A stretch of DNA of 64,000 nt from JAYRSJ01 sp041920215 (GTDB lineage: Bacteria; Pseudomonadota; Gammaproteobacteria; Burkholderiales; Burkholderiaceae_C): NCBI GenBank assembly GCA_041920215.1, contig JAYRSJ010000012.1, forward strand, positions 72,944 to 136,943, written 5' to 3'. Both the position numbers and the translations under genes were made by a program. Positions within the stretch are counted from its first letter, which is position 1, and every line of letters starts with the position of its first letter. The notes beneath the pieces are model-generated. The model worked only from the letters and a program-made list of their open reading frames with translations. It made no database searches and was not told the origin of the DNA. Positions 51,648-60,067 of this stretch are shown here, in pieces.

Positions 51648-51989
51648 ATGACGAACCTAGACCGTTTCAAGGCCTATCTCGCCGCCTATGCGCGCAAGGA
51701 CCTGCAGGCCATCCGTGCCATGTTCTCCGAGCGCATCCATCTGCGGGACTGGACATTGTCCGTGCACGGCAAACGCGCGGCCCTGCTGGAAACGGAGCGG
51801 AACTTTGCGGCGGTGCAGACCCTGGAGATCGAGATCCTGTCCGTGCTTGAATCGGCCCAGGCGGTCGCTGGCGAGTTGAAGATTCTGATCGACGGGCAGA
51901 CGGCGCTCTTCGTGCTCGATCTTGTCGAGTTCGACGAGCGCGGCGACATCAGCGCGATCAGGGCTTATCTGGGGCGTCCGAGCGACTAG
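51648..51989 (+). CDS. NTF2-like/SnoaL fold protein
   Basis: A 113-residue protein starting MTNLDRFKAYLAAYARKDLQ. The alpha/beta barrel pattern with RFKAYLAAYARKDLQAIRAM, a conserved IHLRDWTLSV strand and a final VEFDERGDISAIRAYLG strand fits the nuclear transport factor 2-like superfamily (steroid delta-isomerase/SnoaL type). Such proteins bind small hydrophobic ligands, but no catalytic pair is obvious here. TAGAGT lies seven bases before the ATG, which suggests a leaderless transcript. Confidence 0.75.
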   Translation: MTNLDRFKAYLAAYARKDLQAIRAMFSERIHLRDWTLSVHGKRAALLETERNFAAVQTLEIEILSVLESAQAVAGELKILIDGQTALFVLDLVEFDERGDISAIRAYLGRPSD

Positions 51990-52011
51990 GCATCGCGGTG
52001 CAGCCCGGCGC

Positions 52012-53394
52012 TCAGAAGTTGAACGCCAGCCGCAGCCCGCCCCAATGCCGGCCCTTGACGACGATGGGCGCGGCGGCCTCCTTCAGCAGCACGAACTTGC
52101 CACCGCCCATATCGCGGCGGTAGGTCTGCAGCAGGAAGGGCCGTTGGTTGCGGGCCGAGGCCAGGCCGGTGCGGTCGTTGAAGATGCGGCGGTAGCGGCT
52201 GTTGGCGGTGTTCCAGACCACATCGCCGGGGCGCTGCGGTTGGCAGTAACGCCGGTTGTGCGTGGGTACATAGCCGTTGCGGTCGACCGCGATGCAGTAG
52301 ACGATCTTGTCGCTGAGCTGCAGCATGCGCTCCTGCACTGCGGGGAACAGCCGGTCGGCCAGTTCGGCGAAGGGAGCCAGGTGCTGCTGCGGGTTGGTGC
52401 CGGCGACGGGGCGGTAATGCTCATCGAAGAGCTGGCCCAGCTGGATGGCGCCGCTGTCCAGCGCTTGCTCAAGCAGCGCGCCGATCTCGGCCGCCGCCTG
52501 CTGGGCGCCGCGGATATAGAGCGAGTCCTCGACCTCGACGCCGCTCTCGGCGATCTGCTCGATCAGCTCCTCGGAAAGGCGCAGAAACTTCTCGCTGCTG
52601 GCATAGGCCTTGGCCAGGCCCTGGCTGGCCTGCTGCACCTCGCCCTCCAGCACCGCGGCGCGCTCATTGAGCCGGGCGCTGGTGTTGCGGCTCTGCTCGG
52701 CCGAGGCGGCGATGCGGCCCACATCGGTTTCCACCTGGGCAAAGGCCGCATGGATGCTGCTGTCGCGCGCCTGCGTACCGTCGCTGGCGAGCTCGCGGCT
52801 GAACTTGTCGATGCGGGCGTCCAGCGCGGCGATCGAGCCGATGATGGATTTGGACGAGGACTCGACCTTGGCCGCCAGGTCCTTGACCGCATCGGCCACC
52901 ACGCCGAAGCCGCGGCCGGCTTCGCCGGCCCGCTTGGCCTCGACCGAGGCATTGAAGGCCACCAGCCGGGTCTGCAGCGCGATCTGCGTGATCTGCGCGG
53001 CCGCATCGCTGACCTCGCGCAAGGTGGACACCATGCCGCCAACCTCGGCCCCCACGCCGCCCAGCGCCTGACGTGCCTGCTCGACGGCGGCGCGGCTCTG
53101 CCGGGTGGCGTCGCCGATATGGCCCTGGGCGCGCTGCACCTCGTCGAGTTGCTGGGCCAGGGCCTGCATGGCCTGCACCTGGGCGCTGACGATCTTCTGC
53201 GTGTCTTCAATGACGCCGCGCACCTCGGCCGCGTCGCGACCCAGCGTGGAGACCGAGCGCGACAGGCGCTTGACCACCTCCAGGCCGGCGCCCGGTGCGG
53301 CCGCGGGGGAAGGATGAGGGGAAAGACGGGAGTCCGACCCGGCGGTCAGATCCAGGGACGCACCGCCGGCGCGGGCCTGCAACCACTTGAGCAT
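52012..53394 (-). CDS. Soluble methyl-accepting chemotaxis protein with C-terminal sensor
   Basis: A 460-residue protein with no transmembrane span or signal peptide, starting MLKWLQARAGGASLDL. The signalling hairpin tip is at residues 138-170 (LQTRLVAFNASVEAKRAGEA, then GRGFGVVADAVKDLAA). Long coiled-coil arms lie on either side. The sensory part is C-terminal, from about 330: KIVYCIAVDRNGYVPTHNRR and FLLQTYRRDMGGGKF, then GRHWGGLRLAFNF. This domain is seen in cytoplasmic MCPs with Cache-like sensors. It lies 49 bases downstream of fliA and probably belongs to the flhB-fliA operon. GGAGGAG precedes the ATG. Confidence 0.88.
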   Translation of the reverse strand: MLKWLQARAGGASLDLTAGSDSRLSPHPSPAAAPGAGLEVVKRLSRSVSTLGRDAAEVRGVIEDTQKIVSAQVQAMQALAQQLDEVQRAQGHIGDATRQSRAAVEQARQALGGVGAEVGGMVSTLREVSDAAAQITQIALQTRLVAFNASVEAKRAGEAGRGFGVVADAVKDLAAKVESSSKSIIGSIAALDARIDKFSRELASDGTQARDSSIHAAFAQVETDVGRIAASAEQSRNTSARLNERAAVLEGEVQQASQGLAKAYASSEKFLRLSEELIEQIAESGVEVEDSLYIRGAQQAAAEIGALLEQALDSGAIQLGQLFDEHYRPVAGTNPQQHLAPFAELADRLFPAVQERMLQLSDKIVYCIAVDRNGYVPTHNRRYCQPQRPGDVVWNTANSRYRRIFNDRTGLASARNQRPFLLQTYRRDMGGGKFVLLKEAAAPIVVKGRHWGGLRLAFNF

Positions 53395-53443
53395 CGTCTC
53401 CTCCGGCCGCGTGTTGCGCGGCTCTGGCAGCGTTGAGGGATTG

Positions 53444-54157
53444 TTACCAGTCCCGCAGCTTAACCCTCAGCCTTGCGATGGCCTGACTGTGCAGCTGGCA
53501 GACACGCGACTCCGTGACCTTCAGCACGGTCGCGATCTCCTTGAGGTTCATATCGTGCTCGTAGTACATGCTCATCACGTACTGCTCGCGTTCCGGCAGG
53601 TTCTTGATCGCCGCCACCAGGGCCTGGCGCATCCGGTGGTCCTGCAGCAGGGCCATCGGGTTGCTGCCCTCGTCAGCCACATGGCGGTCCAGATAGTCCT
53701 CGTCGCCCTCGTCGCCGCTCATGTCTTCCAGAAAGACCAGCTGGGTGCCACGCACCTTGCCGAGCAGCTCCTGGTACTCGGCCAGGCTGAGCCCCATCTC
53801 AACCGCGATCTCGCTCTCCTGCGGTGCACGGCCCAGCTTCTGCTCCAGCTTGTGGACCGCGCTCTCGATCGAGCGCTGCTGGCGGCGGGTGCCGCGGCTC
53901 ATCCAGTCGCCGCCGCGCAGCTCGTCCAGCATCGCGCCGCGAATGCGCTGGGTCGCAAAGGTCTCGAACTGCACGCCCTGGCCCACATCGAAGCGCGACA
54001 GCGCATCGGTCAGGCCGATCAGACCGACCTGGATCAGGTCGTCCAGCTCCACATTGGCCGGCAGTTTGGCAATCATCTGATGAGCCAGACGTCGCACCAG
54101 CGGGCTGTACTGGCGGATCAGAGAGGAGTTGTCGAGGCGACCAGTGGCGGTGTACAT
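53444..54157 (-). CDS. fliA: RNA polymerase sigma-28 factor FliA
   Basis: A 237-residue flagellar sigma factor starting MYTATGRLDNSSLIRQYSPL. It has sigma regions 2 (ELDDLIQVGLIGLTDALSRF, QRIRGAMLDELRGGDWMSRG), 3 and 4 (NLPEREQYVMSMYYEHDMNL, KEIATVLKVTESRVCQLHSQ). It directs transcription from the late class III flagellar promoters, held in check by FlgM. A TTG start 11 codons upstream (54190) would overlap the flhG-like gene; GGAG before the chosen ATG and the E. coli FliA length support 54157. It is downstream of flhF and the flhG-like gene. Confidence 0.95.
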   Translation of the reverse strand: MYTATGRLDNSSLIRQYSPLVRRLAHQMIAKLPANVELDDLIQVGLIGLTDALSRFDVGQGVQFETFATQRIRGAMLDELRGGDWMSRGTRRQQRSIESAVHKLEQKLGRAPQESEIAVEMGLSLAEYQELLGKVRGTQLVFLEDMSGDEGDEDYLDRHVADEGSNPMALLQDHRMRQALVAAIKNLPEREQYVMSMYYEHDMNLKEIATVLKVTESRVCQLHSQAIARLRVKLRDW

Positions 54158-54176
54158 CTTGGGCTCCAGCGGCTTC

Positions 54177-54989
54177 TCAGGAAACGGCAAGGGCGGCGCC
54201 GCGTTGCTGCGGACGGCGCATCAGCGGACGCAGCGGCTGCGTGTCGGCGGCGGCTTCGTGCAGCACGCCGGGGGGTGCCGCCATCAGCAACTCGCGCGCC
54301 AGATGGCGCAGTTCGGGGGCCATCGGCGCCGCGGCGCTCTGGCGGGGATCCATGCAGGCCCAGTCGCGCAGCACCGCGCCGAGAAAGCCATCGGCGCAGC
54401 TGCTGATCTGCTGGGCGATACGCTCGGCCAGGCGCAGCTGCGGCGGGCAGGCCAGCAAGAGGCTGTAGACCATCAGACCGGCGCGCTGCGCCAGCCACTT
54501 CATGCCGGCATAGGCATGGGTGACGCTTTGCGGGTCGGTATCGGCCAACAGCACCGGGCGCAGCTCGCGCGAGGCCACCAGCCGGGCCAGCTCGGCTGCG
54601 CTGGCATGCAGCAGCACCACGTCGGCCTGCGGCGCGGCATCGGCCACCACCTCGAGAAACTGGGCAGCCGAGCCATGGGCATTGATATGGCGCAGCGGCA
54701 GGCCGCGCGCGGCCAGGTAGGAGACCTGGGGCGACAGCGCTTCGACGCAGGCCGCCAGATCGACTGCGGCCAGCTCGTTGGGGGCCGGTGCCATCTCGCC
54801 GGCATCGACCACCAGGGTGTGCAGACCCAGCTCGGCGTAGGCGGCGCACAGGCCCTCCAGCAGCACGCCGCTGCTGATCACATGCGGATTGCTCAGCACC
54901 GGGATGAAGCGCAGGCGCGAGCTGGCGAACAGCCGGCGCAGACCCTGGGCCTGGTCCTGGGGGGGAAGATTGCGGTAGGCGTCGCGCAT
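54177..54989 (-). CDS. FlhG-like protein lacking the Walker A motif
   Basis: A 270-residue protein starting MRDAYRNLPPQDQAQGLRRL. The N-terminal DQAQGLR at residues 12-18 matches the DQAxxLR motif that FlhG/FleN uses to activate the FlhF GTPase. The body has a MinD-like pattern (ELGLHTLVVDAGE). At the place where FlhG has the deviant Walker A KGGVGKT, this protein has VLSNPHVISSGVLL, with no lysine or glycine-rich loop. It therefore probably does not bind ATP in the usual way. Its position between flhF and fliA supports a role in flagellar number and placement. Confidence 0.8.
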   Translation of the reverse strand: MRDAYRNLPPQDQAQGLRRLFASSRLRFIPVLSNPHVISSGVLLEGLCAAYAELGLHTLVVDAGEMAPAPNELAAVDLAACVEALSPQVSYLAARGLPLRHINAHGSAAQFLEVVADAAPQADVVLLHASAAELARLVASRELRPVLLADTDPQSVTHAYAGMKWLAQRAGLMVYSLLLACPPQLRLAERIAQQISSCADGFLGAVLRDWACMDPRQSAAAPMAPELRHLARELLMAAPPGVLHEAAADTQPLRPLMRRPQQRGAALAVS

Positions 54990-55011
54990 GATCGCTCTCG
55001 GCTCTCTTGTT

Positions 55012-56628
55012 CTAGAAGGCACCCAGGGCCGAGGCCTGGCCCGCGTGCGCCGGGGACAGCGCGGGGCCGCCGGCGAAGATCAGATTGACGTCGGCGCTGT
55101 CCATGCGCCAGGCCGAGGCCGCGCCATTGCGCAGCGCGCGCTGCACCAGGGCCGGGGCCGACAGGCGGTGCCAGTCCTCGGGCACGCGCTGGCCGTTGGT
55201 GACGCCCAGCACCCGCAGCTTGTGGCGGATCAGCGTGTCCAGGGCCGGCGCCAGCTTGACCGCCTCGTCGATCTTGGACAGCACCACGCCCAGGCAGTCC
55301 TGGGCACGCCAGGCCTGGGTCACGTCCTCGATGGTCTCGCCCTGCTGGGCGGCGTTGAGCACCAGGATCTTGCGGATGCTGCGATGCGACAGCATGTCCA
55401 GCAGCTCGGCGGTGCGGCTGTCGCGCTGGGCCATGCCGGCGGTGTCGATCAGCACCATCTTCTTGGCCGAGAGCAGGTCCAGCAGGTCCTCCAGCGAGGC
55501 GCGGTCGTGGGCGGTATGCACCGGCACGCCGAGGATGCGGCCATAGGCGCGCAGCTGCTCATGGGCGCCGACGCGGTAGGCGTCCAGCGTGATCAAGCCC
55601 AGCTGAGCGGCGCCATGCTTGGTCGCGAAGGCGGCCGCGATCTTGGCGGTGGTGGTGGTCTTGCCGACGCCGGTGGAGCCGATCAGGGCCAGCACGCCGC
55701 CCTGCTCTTCCAGCGCCGGATTGGCCTCGTCGGTGAGCAGATTGCGGGCCAGCACCTGGGCGGCCCAGGCGTTCTCGTCGGCCGAGCCGCTCTTGAAATC
55801 AGCCGGCAGGCCCTCGACCAGCTTGCGCACCAGCGCGGGCGAGAAGCCGGCGTCCATCAGCTTCTGGGTCAGGCGGGCCTGGGCGGGCTGGCGCTGCAGC
55901 TTCTCCATGAAGGCCAGCGCGCCGAAGCGCTCCTCGATCAGGCCCTTCATCGAGCGCAGCTCGTTCATCATGTCCTGCTGGTCGCGCCGGCCGACGGAGC
56001 CCTCGGCCAGGCCGGGGATCTCGCGCTGCAGCTGGGCCTGGGCCTGGGGCACGCGGATCTCGTCGCGCAGCACCGGTGGGGTGCGGCGCGGCTCGGGCGC
56101 GGGCTCGCGCACCGGCTCGGGACGGCGCGGCGACATCGCCTCCAGCGCGGCACGGGCACGCTCGCGGCGGGCCGCGGCCAGAGAGGCCACACCCTCGGGC
56201 GTCAGCTCGCTCTCGGGCGCCGGCGGCAGCTCGAGGCTGGGCTCCTGGCGGCCGCTCAGCTCGGCCTGGCGGCGCTTGAGCATGCGCTCGCGCACATAGT
56301 CCTGGAAGGACAGCGTGCTCATCGCCAGGGCCTGCACATCGGCATCGACGCTGGGTTCGGCGCCAATCTGGCGGGCGGCACGCTGGGACAGCGGGCTCGG
56401 TGCGGCAGCCGGCGCCGACCTGGCCTGCACCCGGCTGGGGGCGCTGACCTTGGGGGCGCTGGCGGCGACCTTCTCGATCTGCGACATGGCCTCGGGCGGC
56501 ATCGCCAGCACCTCGACACCTTCGCGGCAGGGCTTGTTGGACAGCACGACGGCGTCGTCGCCGAAGGCCTGGCGCACCAGGGCCATGGCCTCGCGCGAGG
56601 TACGGGCAGTAAAGCGCTTCGCATTCAT
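55012..56628 (-). CDS. flhF: Flagellar SRP-type GTPase FlhF
   Basis: A 538-residue GTPase starting MNAKRFTARTSREAMALVRQ. After an N-terminal basic and Pro-rich B domain comes the NG core. The P-loop is LIGSTGVGKTTTTAKIAAAF at around residues 310-325, with SRP-family segments LDAYRVGAHEQLRAYG, VLIDTAGMAQRDSRTAELLD and VLSKIDEAVKLAPALDTLIR. FlhF defines where the polar flagellum is built and is activated by FlhG. The start overlaps the flhA stop as ATGA. It is longer than the B. subtilis FlhF (366 residues). Confidence 0.94.
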   Translation of the reverse strand: MNAKRFTARTSREAMALVRQAFGDDAVVLSNKPCREGVEVLAMPPEAMSQIEKVAASAPKVSAPSRVQARSAPAAAPSPLSQRAARQIGAEPSVDADVQALAMSTLSFQDYVRERMLKRRQAELSGRQEPSLELPPAPESELTPEGVASLAAARRERARAALEAMSPRRPEPVREPAPEPRRTPPVLRDEIRVPQAQAQLQREIPGLAEGSVGRRDQQDMMNELRSMKGLIEERFGALAFMEKLQRQPAQARLTQKLMDAGFSPALVRKLVEGLPADFKSGSADENAWAAQVLARNLLTDEANPALEEQGGVLALIGSTGVGKTTTTAKIAAAFATKHGAAQLGLITLDAYRVGAHEQLRAYGRILGVPVHTAHDRASLEDLLDLLSAKKMVLIDTAGMAQRDSRTAELLDMLSHRSIRKILVLNAAQQGETIEDVTQAWRAQDCLGVVLSKIDEAVKLAPALDTLIRHKLRVLGVTNGQRVPEDWHRLSAPALVQRALRNGAASAWRMDSADVNLIFAGGPALSPAHAGQASALGAF

Positions 56629-58721
56629 GCTGTGCCTCCGATGATCGAACCGATCCGGATCGTGTGAGTTTCAGGAATCTCGCTATGCCCCAGCACCTTC
56701 AGGCGCGGAGCCGCCCGACGCAGCAGCCGGGCCATGGGCGCGCGGATCAGGTCGGGCACCAGCAGGCAGGCGGGCACGCCACGGTCCTCCTGGGCCTGGC
56801 TCTGCTCGGCCGCGCTGCGGGCCAGGGTGTCGGCCACGCCGGGGTCCAGCGCTGCGCCATGGGGGGAATTCAGGGCCTGGGTGACCAGGCGCTCCAGCTC
56901 GGGCTCCAGCGCGATCACGTCCAGCTCCTTCACCGGGCCATAGATCTGCTGGACGATGGCCGGCGCGATATGGGTGCGGATACGGCGGGCCAGCTCGCCC
57001 GGGTCGCTGACGCTGGCGGCGTTCTCGGCGATGGATTCGACGATGGAGCGCATATCGCGGATGTGCACGCCCTCCTCCAGCAGCAGCTGGAGGATTCTTT
57101 GCAGTGTGGCGATACCGACCATTTTGGGAATCACATCTTCAATCAGTTGCGGGGCCTGCTTGGTCAGGTGTTCGACCAGTTGCTGGGTCTCCACCCGGCC
57201 GAGCAGGCGCGCGGCGTGGACTTGCATCAAGTGTGAAAGATGGGTGGCAATGACGGTCGAACAATCAACCACGGTAAATCCCGCCATTTGCGCCATATCC
57301 CGCTGCCGGTCTTCTATCCATACCGCCGGCAGGCCGAAGGCCGGATCGGTGGTCTTGGTGCCGATCAGCTGCTGCTTGGCATGGCCGGGATTGATCGCCA
57401 GCCACATGCCGGGGAAGGCCTCGGCCTCGCCGATGACCGCACCGCGCAGCGTCAGCCGGTACTGGCTGGGGCGCAGGTCGAGGTTGTCGCGGATATGGAC
57501 CGATGGCGGCAAAAAGCCGACTTCCTGCGCGAACTTGCGCCGAACGCCCTTGATTCGACTGAGAAGATCGCCCTCCCGGTTCTTGTCCACCAGCGTGATC
57601 AGGCGGTAGCCCACCTCCAGACCCAGCGTGTCCACCGGCACCAGATCGTCCCAGCTGGCCTCGGCATTGGGCTCGGGCGCGGTGCTGGCCGCGGCCGGCT
57701 TGGCACGGGCGGCGGCCTCGGCCTGCTGCTCGCGCTGGCGCAGCCACCAGGCGCCCCAGCCCAGCGCCGCGGAGATCAGCAGGAAGACGAAATGCGGCAT
57801 GCCGGGAATCAGGCCAAGCAGGCCGATGACGCCGGCGGTGATCGCCAGCGCCTTGGCCGAGCCGAAGACCTGACGGCCGATCATCGAGCCGATGTCCTTG
57901 TCCTTGCCGACCCGGGACACCACCATCGCGGCCGCCACCGAGATCAGCAATGCCGGCACCTGGGCCACCAGGGCGTCACCGACCGCCAGCAGGATGTAGG
58001 CATCGGCCGCCTGCCCGGCCGACAGGCCGTGCTGGGCCACGCCGATGATGAAGCCGCCGATGATGTTGATGAACAGGATCAGGATGCCGGCGACCGCATC
58101 GCCGCGCACGAACTTGCTGGCACCGTCCATGGAACCGAAGAAATCGGCTTCGTCGCTGAGCTCGGCGCGGCGGCGCTTGGCCTCCTTCTCGTCGATCAGG
58201 CCGGCATTCAGGTCGGCATCCACCGCCATCTGCTTGCCCGGCATCGCATCGAGCGTGAAGCGTGCGCCGACCTCGGCGATACGCTCGGCGCCCTTGGTGA
58301 CGACGATGAAGTTGATCACCACCAGGATCGCGAACACGATCAGGCCGACCGCGAAGTTGCCGCCGATCAGGAAATGGCCGAAGGCCTCGATCACCTTGCC
58401 GGCCGCGCCAGTGCCGGTATGGCCCTCCATCAGCACGACCCGGGTGGAGGCGACGTTGAGCGACAGGCGCAGCAGCGTGGTCAGCAGCAGCACCGTCGGG
58501 AAGGCGGCGAAGTCCAGCGGGCGCACCATATGCGCGGCCACCATCATCACGATGATGGCCATCGCGATATTGAAGGTGAAGAACAGGTCCAGCATGAAGG
58601 GCGGCAGCGGCAGCACCATCATCGCCAGCACCATCACCACGCCCAGCGGCGCCCCCAGCGCGGCGAGCACGCCGGCGCGCGGACCGAAGAGCTGTTGCAG
58701 TTGCAGGGTCAGGGCATTCAT
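56625..58721 (-). CDS. flhA: Flagellar type III export apparatus protein FlhA
   Basis: A 698-residue inner-membrane protein starting MNALTLQLQQLFGPRAGVLA. The N-terminal eight membrane spans include VMVLAMMVLPLPPFMLDLFF and the FHIPEP family region GDAVAGILILFINIIGGFII. The cytoplasmic C-terminal domain is FlhA-C with PGMWLAINPGHAKQQLIGTK and QKAVP-like ends (LKVLGHSEIPETHTIRIGSI). It forms the nonameric export gate and docks chaperone-substrate complexes. Overlaps of four bases join it to flhB upstream and flhF downstream. Confidence 0.97.
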   Translation of the reverse strand: MNALTLQLQQLFGPRAGVLAALGAPLGVVMVLAMMVLPLPPFMLDLFFTFNIAMAIIVMMVAAHMVRPLDFAAFPTVLLLTTLLRLSLNVASTRVVLMEGHTGTGAAGKVIEAFGHFLIGGNFAVGLIVFAILVVINFIVVTKGAERIAEVGARFTLDAMPGKQMAVDADLNAGLIDEKEAKRRRAELSDEADFFGSMDGASKFVRGDAVAGILILFINIIGGFIIGVAQHGLSAGQAADAYILLAVGDALVAQVPALLISVAAAMVVSRVGKDKDIGSMIGRQVFGSAKALAITAGVIGLLGLIPGMPHFVFLLISAALGWGAWWLRQREQQAEAAARAKPAAASTAPEPNAEASWDDLVPVDTLGLEVGYRLITLVDKNREGDLLSRIKGVRRKFAQEVGFLPPSVHIRDNLDLRPSQYRLTLRGAVIGEAEAFPGMWLAINPGHAKQQLIGTKTTDPAFGLPAVWIEDRQRDMAQMAGFTVVDCSTVIATHLSHLMQVHAARLLGRVETQQLVEHLTKQAPQLIEDVIPKMVGIATLQRILQLLLEEGVHIRDMRSIVESIAENAASVSDPGELARRIRTHIAPAIVQQIYGPVKELDVIALEPELERLVTQALNSPHGAALDPGVADTLARSAAEQSQAQEDRGVPACLLVPDLIRAPMARLLRRAAPRLKVLGHSEIPETHTIRIGSIIGGTA

Positions 58722-59902
58722 GCCTCATCCTCCTCGGCGGCGTCGAGATCGTCGGGGCGCCAGCCCGGCTTGTTGTGCGGGTCCAGCTCGGGCGGCACCT
58801 TGGGATCGGGCATGGCCGTGGGCAGCGGGGCCCGGCCGGCCATCGCGGCGCGCAGCTGGTAGACATAGGCCAGCACCTGGGCCACGGCCGAGAACAGGGC
58901 GGCGGGTATCTCGCGGTCCAGCTCGCCATGGGCGTAGAGCGCGCGCGCCAGCATCGGCGACTGCAGCACCGGCACCTTGGCGCCGGTGGCCACATCGCGG
59001 ATCTTCATCGCCAGCAGGTCCACGCCCTTGGCCACCACCTTGGGGGCCGCCATCCGGCCTTCCTCGTACTTCAGCGCCACCGCATAGTGGGTGGGATTCA
59101 TCACCACCAGATCCGCGCTGGGCACGGCCGCCAGCATGCGGCGCTTGGCCATCTCGCGCGCCTTGGCGCGCATCTTGGCCTTCATCTCCAGATTGCCCTC
59201 CTGCTCTTTCATCTCCTTCTTCATCTCCTCGCGCGACATGCGCAGGCGCTTCAGATAGAGATGACGCTGCAGCGGCAGGTCCACCAGGGCGAACAGGGCC
59301 AGGGTCAGGCCCACCAGGGACAGCCCCGCCATCAGCTGTTGGCCCGCATAGGCCAGCGCGGCCGGCAGCGGCACGCTCATGATGCCCACATAGGCGGCGA
59401 TGCGGTCCTTCAGCACCAGGGCGCCGACCACGCCCACCAGCAGGGCCAGCAGCGAGGCCTTGCCGGCCTGGATCAGGCCCTCGGCCTGGAACAGGCGGCC
59501 AAAGCCGCTGATCGGATCGAGCTTGGAAAAGTTCGGGAACAGCGGCTTGAAGGTCCAGTTCCAGCCACCCAGCAGCAGATTGGCAGCCACCGCCAGCGCC
59601 ATGATCACGAGGCCCAGCGGCAGGACCAGCATCAGTGCGCGCAGGGCGATATCGCCGAGCCGCTGGTTCAGGATGCCGGGCGTGGCGAGCAGCTGGGCAT
59701 CGAAGCGCAGGCTGCTGGCGAGCGCCTGCTGCAGCCAGTCCAGCGCCGTCGGCGTGGCGACCCAGAGCACAGCGCCACCGCCAAGCAGCACCGCGAAATG
59801 CGCCAGGTCGCGCGAACGCGGCACCTGGCCTTCGGCGCGCGATCGCTCGATCTTCTTGGCCGAGGCCGGTAAGTTCTTGTCCTGGGCGTCTTGGTCGGCC
59901 AT
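58718..59902 (-). CDS. flhB: Flagellar type III export protein FlhB
   Basis: A 394-residue protein with four membrane spans in the N-terminal part. The autocleavage site N269-P270-T271-H272 is in ADLVVMNPTHYAVALKYEEG, the same position as in E. coli. The cytoplasmic switch domain then includes VAKGVDLLAMKIRDVATGA. FlhB switches export specificity from rod/hook to filament substrates. It heads the flhB-flhA-flhF-flhG-like-fliA-mcp run. The 165-base upstream region up to cheZ includes a terminator and no obvious FliA site. Confidence 0.97.
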   Translation of the reverse strand: MADQDAQDKNLPASAKKIERSRAEGQVPRSRDLAHFAVLLGGGAVLWVATPTALDWLQQALASSLRFDAQLLATPGILNQRLGDIALRALMLVLPLGLVIMALAVAANLLLGGWNWTFKPLFPNFSKLDPISGFGRLFQAEGLIQAGKASLLALLVGVVGALVLKDRIAAYVGIMSVPLPAALAYAGQQLMAGLSLVGLTLALFALVDLPLQRHLYLKRLRMSREEMKKEMKEQEGNLEMKAKMRAKAREMAKRRMLAAVPSADLVVMNPTHYAVALKYEEGRMAAPKVVAKGVDLLAMKIRDVATGAKVPVLQSPMLARALYAHGELDREIPAALFSAVAQVLAYVYQLRAAMAGRAPLPTAMPDPKVPPELDPHNKPGWRPDDLDAAEEDEA

Positions 59903-60020
59903 GGCAGGGGCAATGAGGTCTCAAGCGCGAGGCTTTCGCGCGAGCCCATTGTTGGCCGCCAGGGCCGCAAACTTAAGCCGGATAAAGAGGGGATTTCAGC
60001 CCGTCATCGCACGGCAGGCA

Positions 60021-60050
60021 AGAGAAAGCCCGGTGCGGGCGCACCGGGCT
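60021..60050 (-). terminator. Rho-independent terminator of cheYZ
   Basis: The stem AGCCCGGTGC / GCACCGGGCT with loop GGGC on the plus strand is a perfect ten-base hairpin. Leftward it is followed by TTCTCTT, a short T-rich tail. It lies 17 bases after the cheZ stop and before flhB. Confidence 0.7.
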
Positions 60051-60067
60051 GCAGGGCGATCAGAGCC

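Noticed and set aside
57240..58862. 540-codon plus-strand open frame across flhA
   Set aside because: Overlaps the whole of flhA, which is certain; His/Asp/Gln-rich sequence with no domain.
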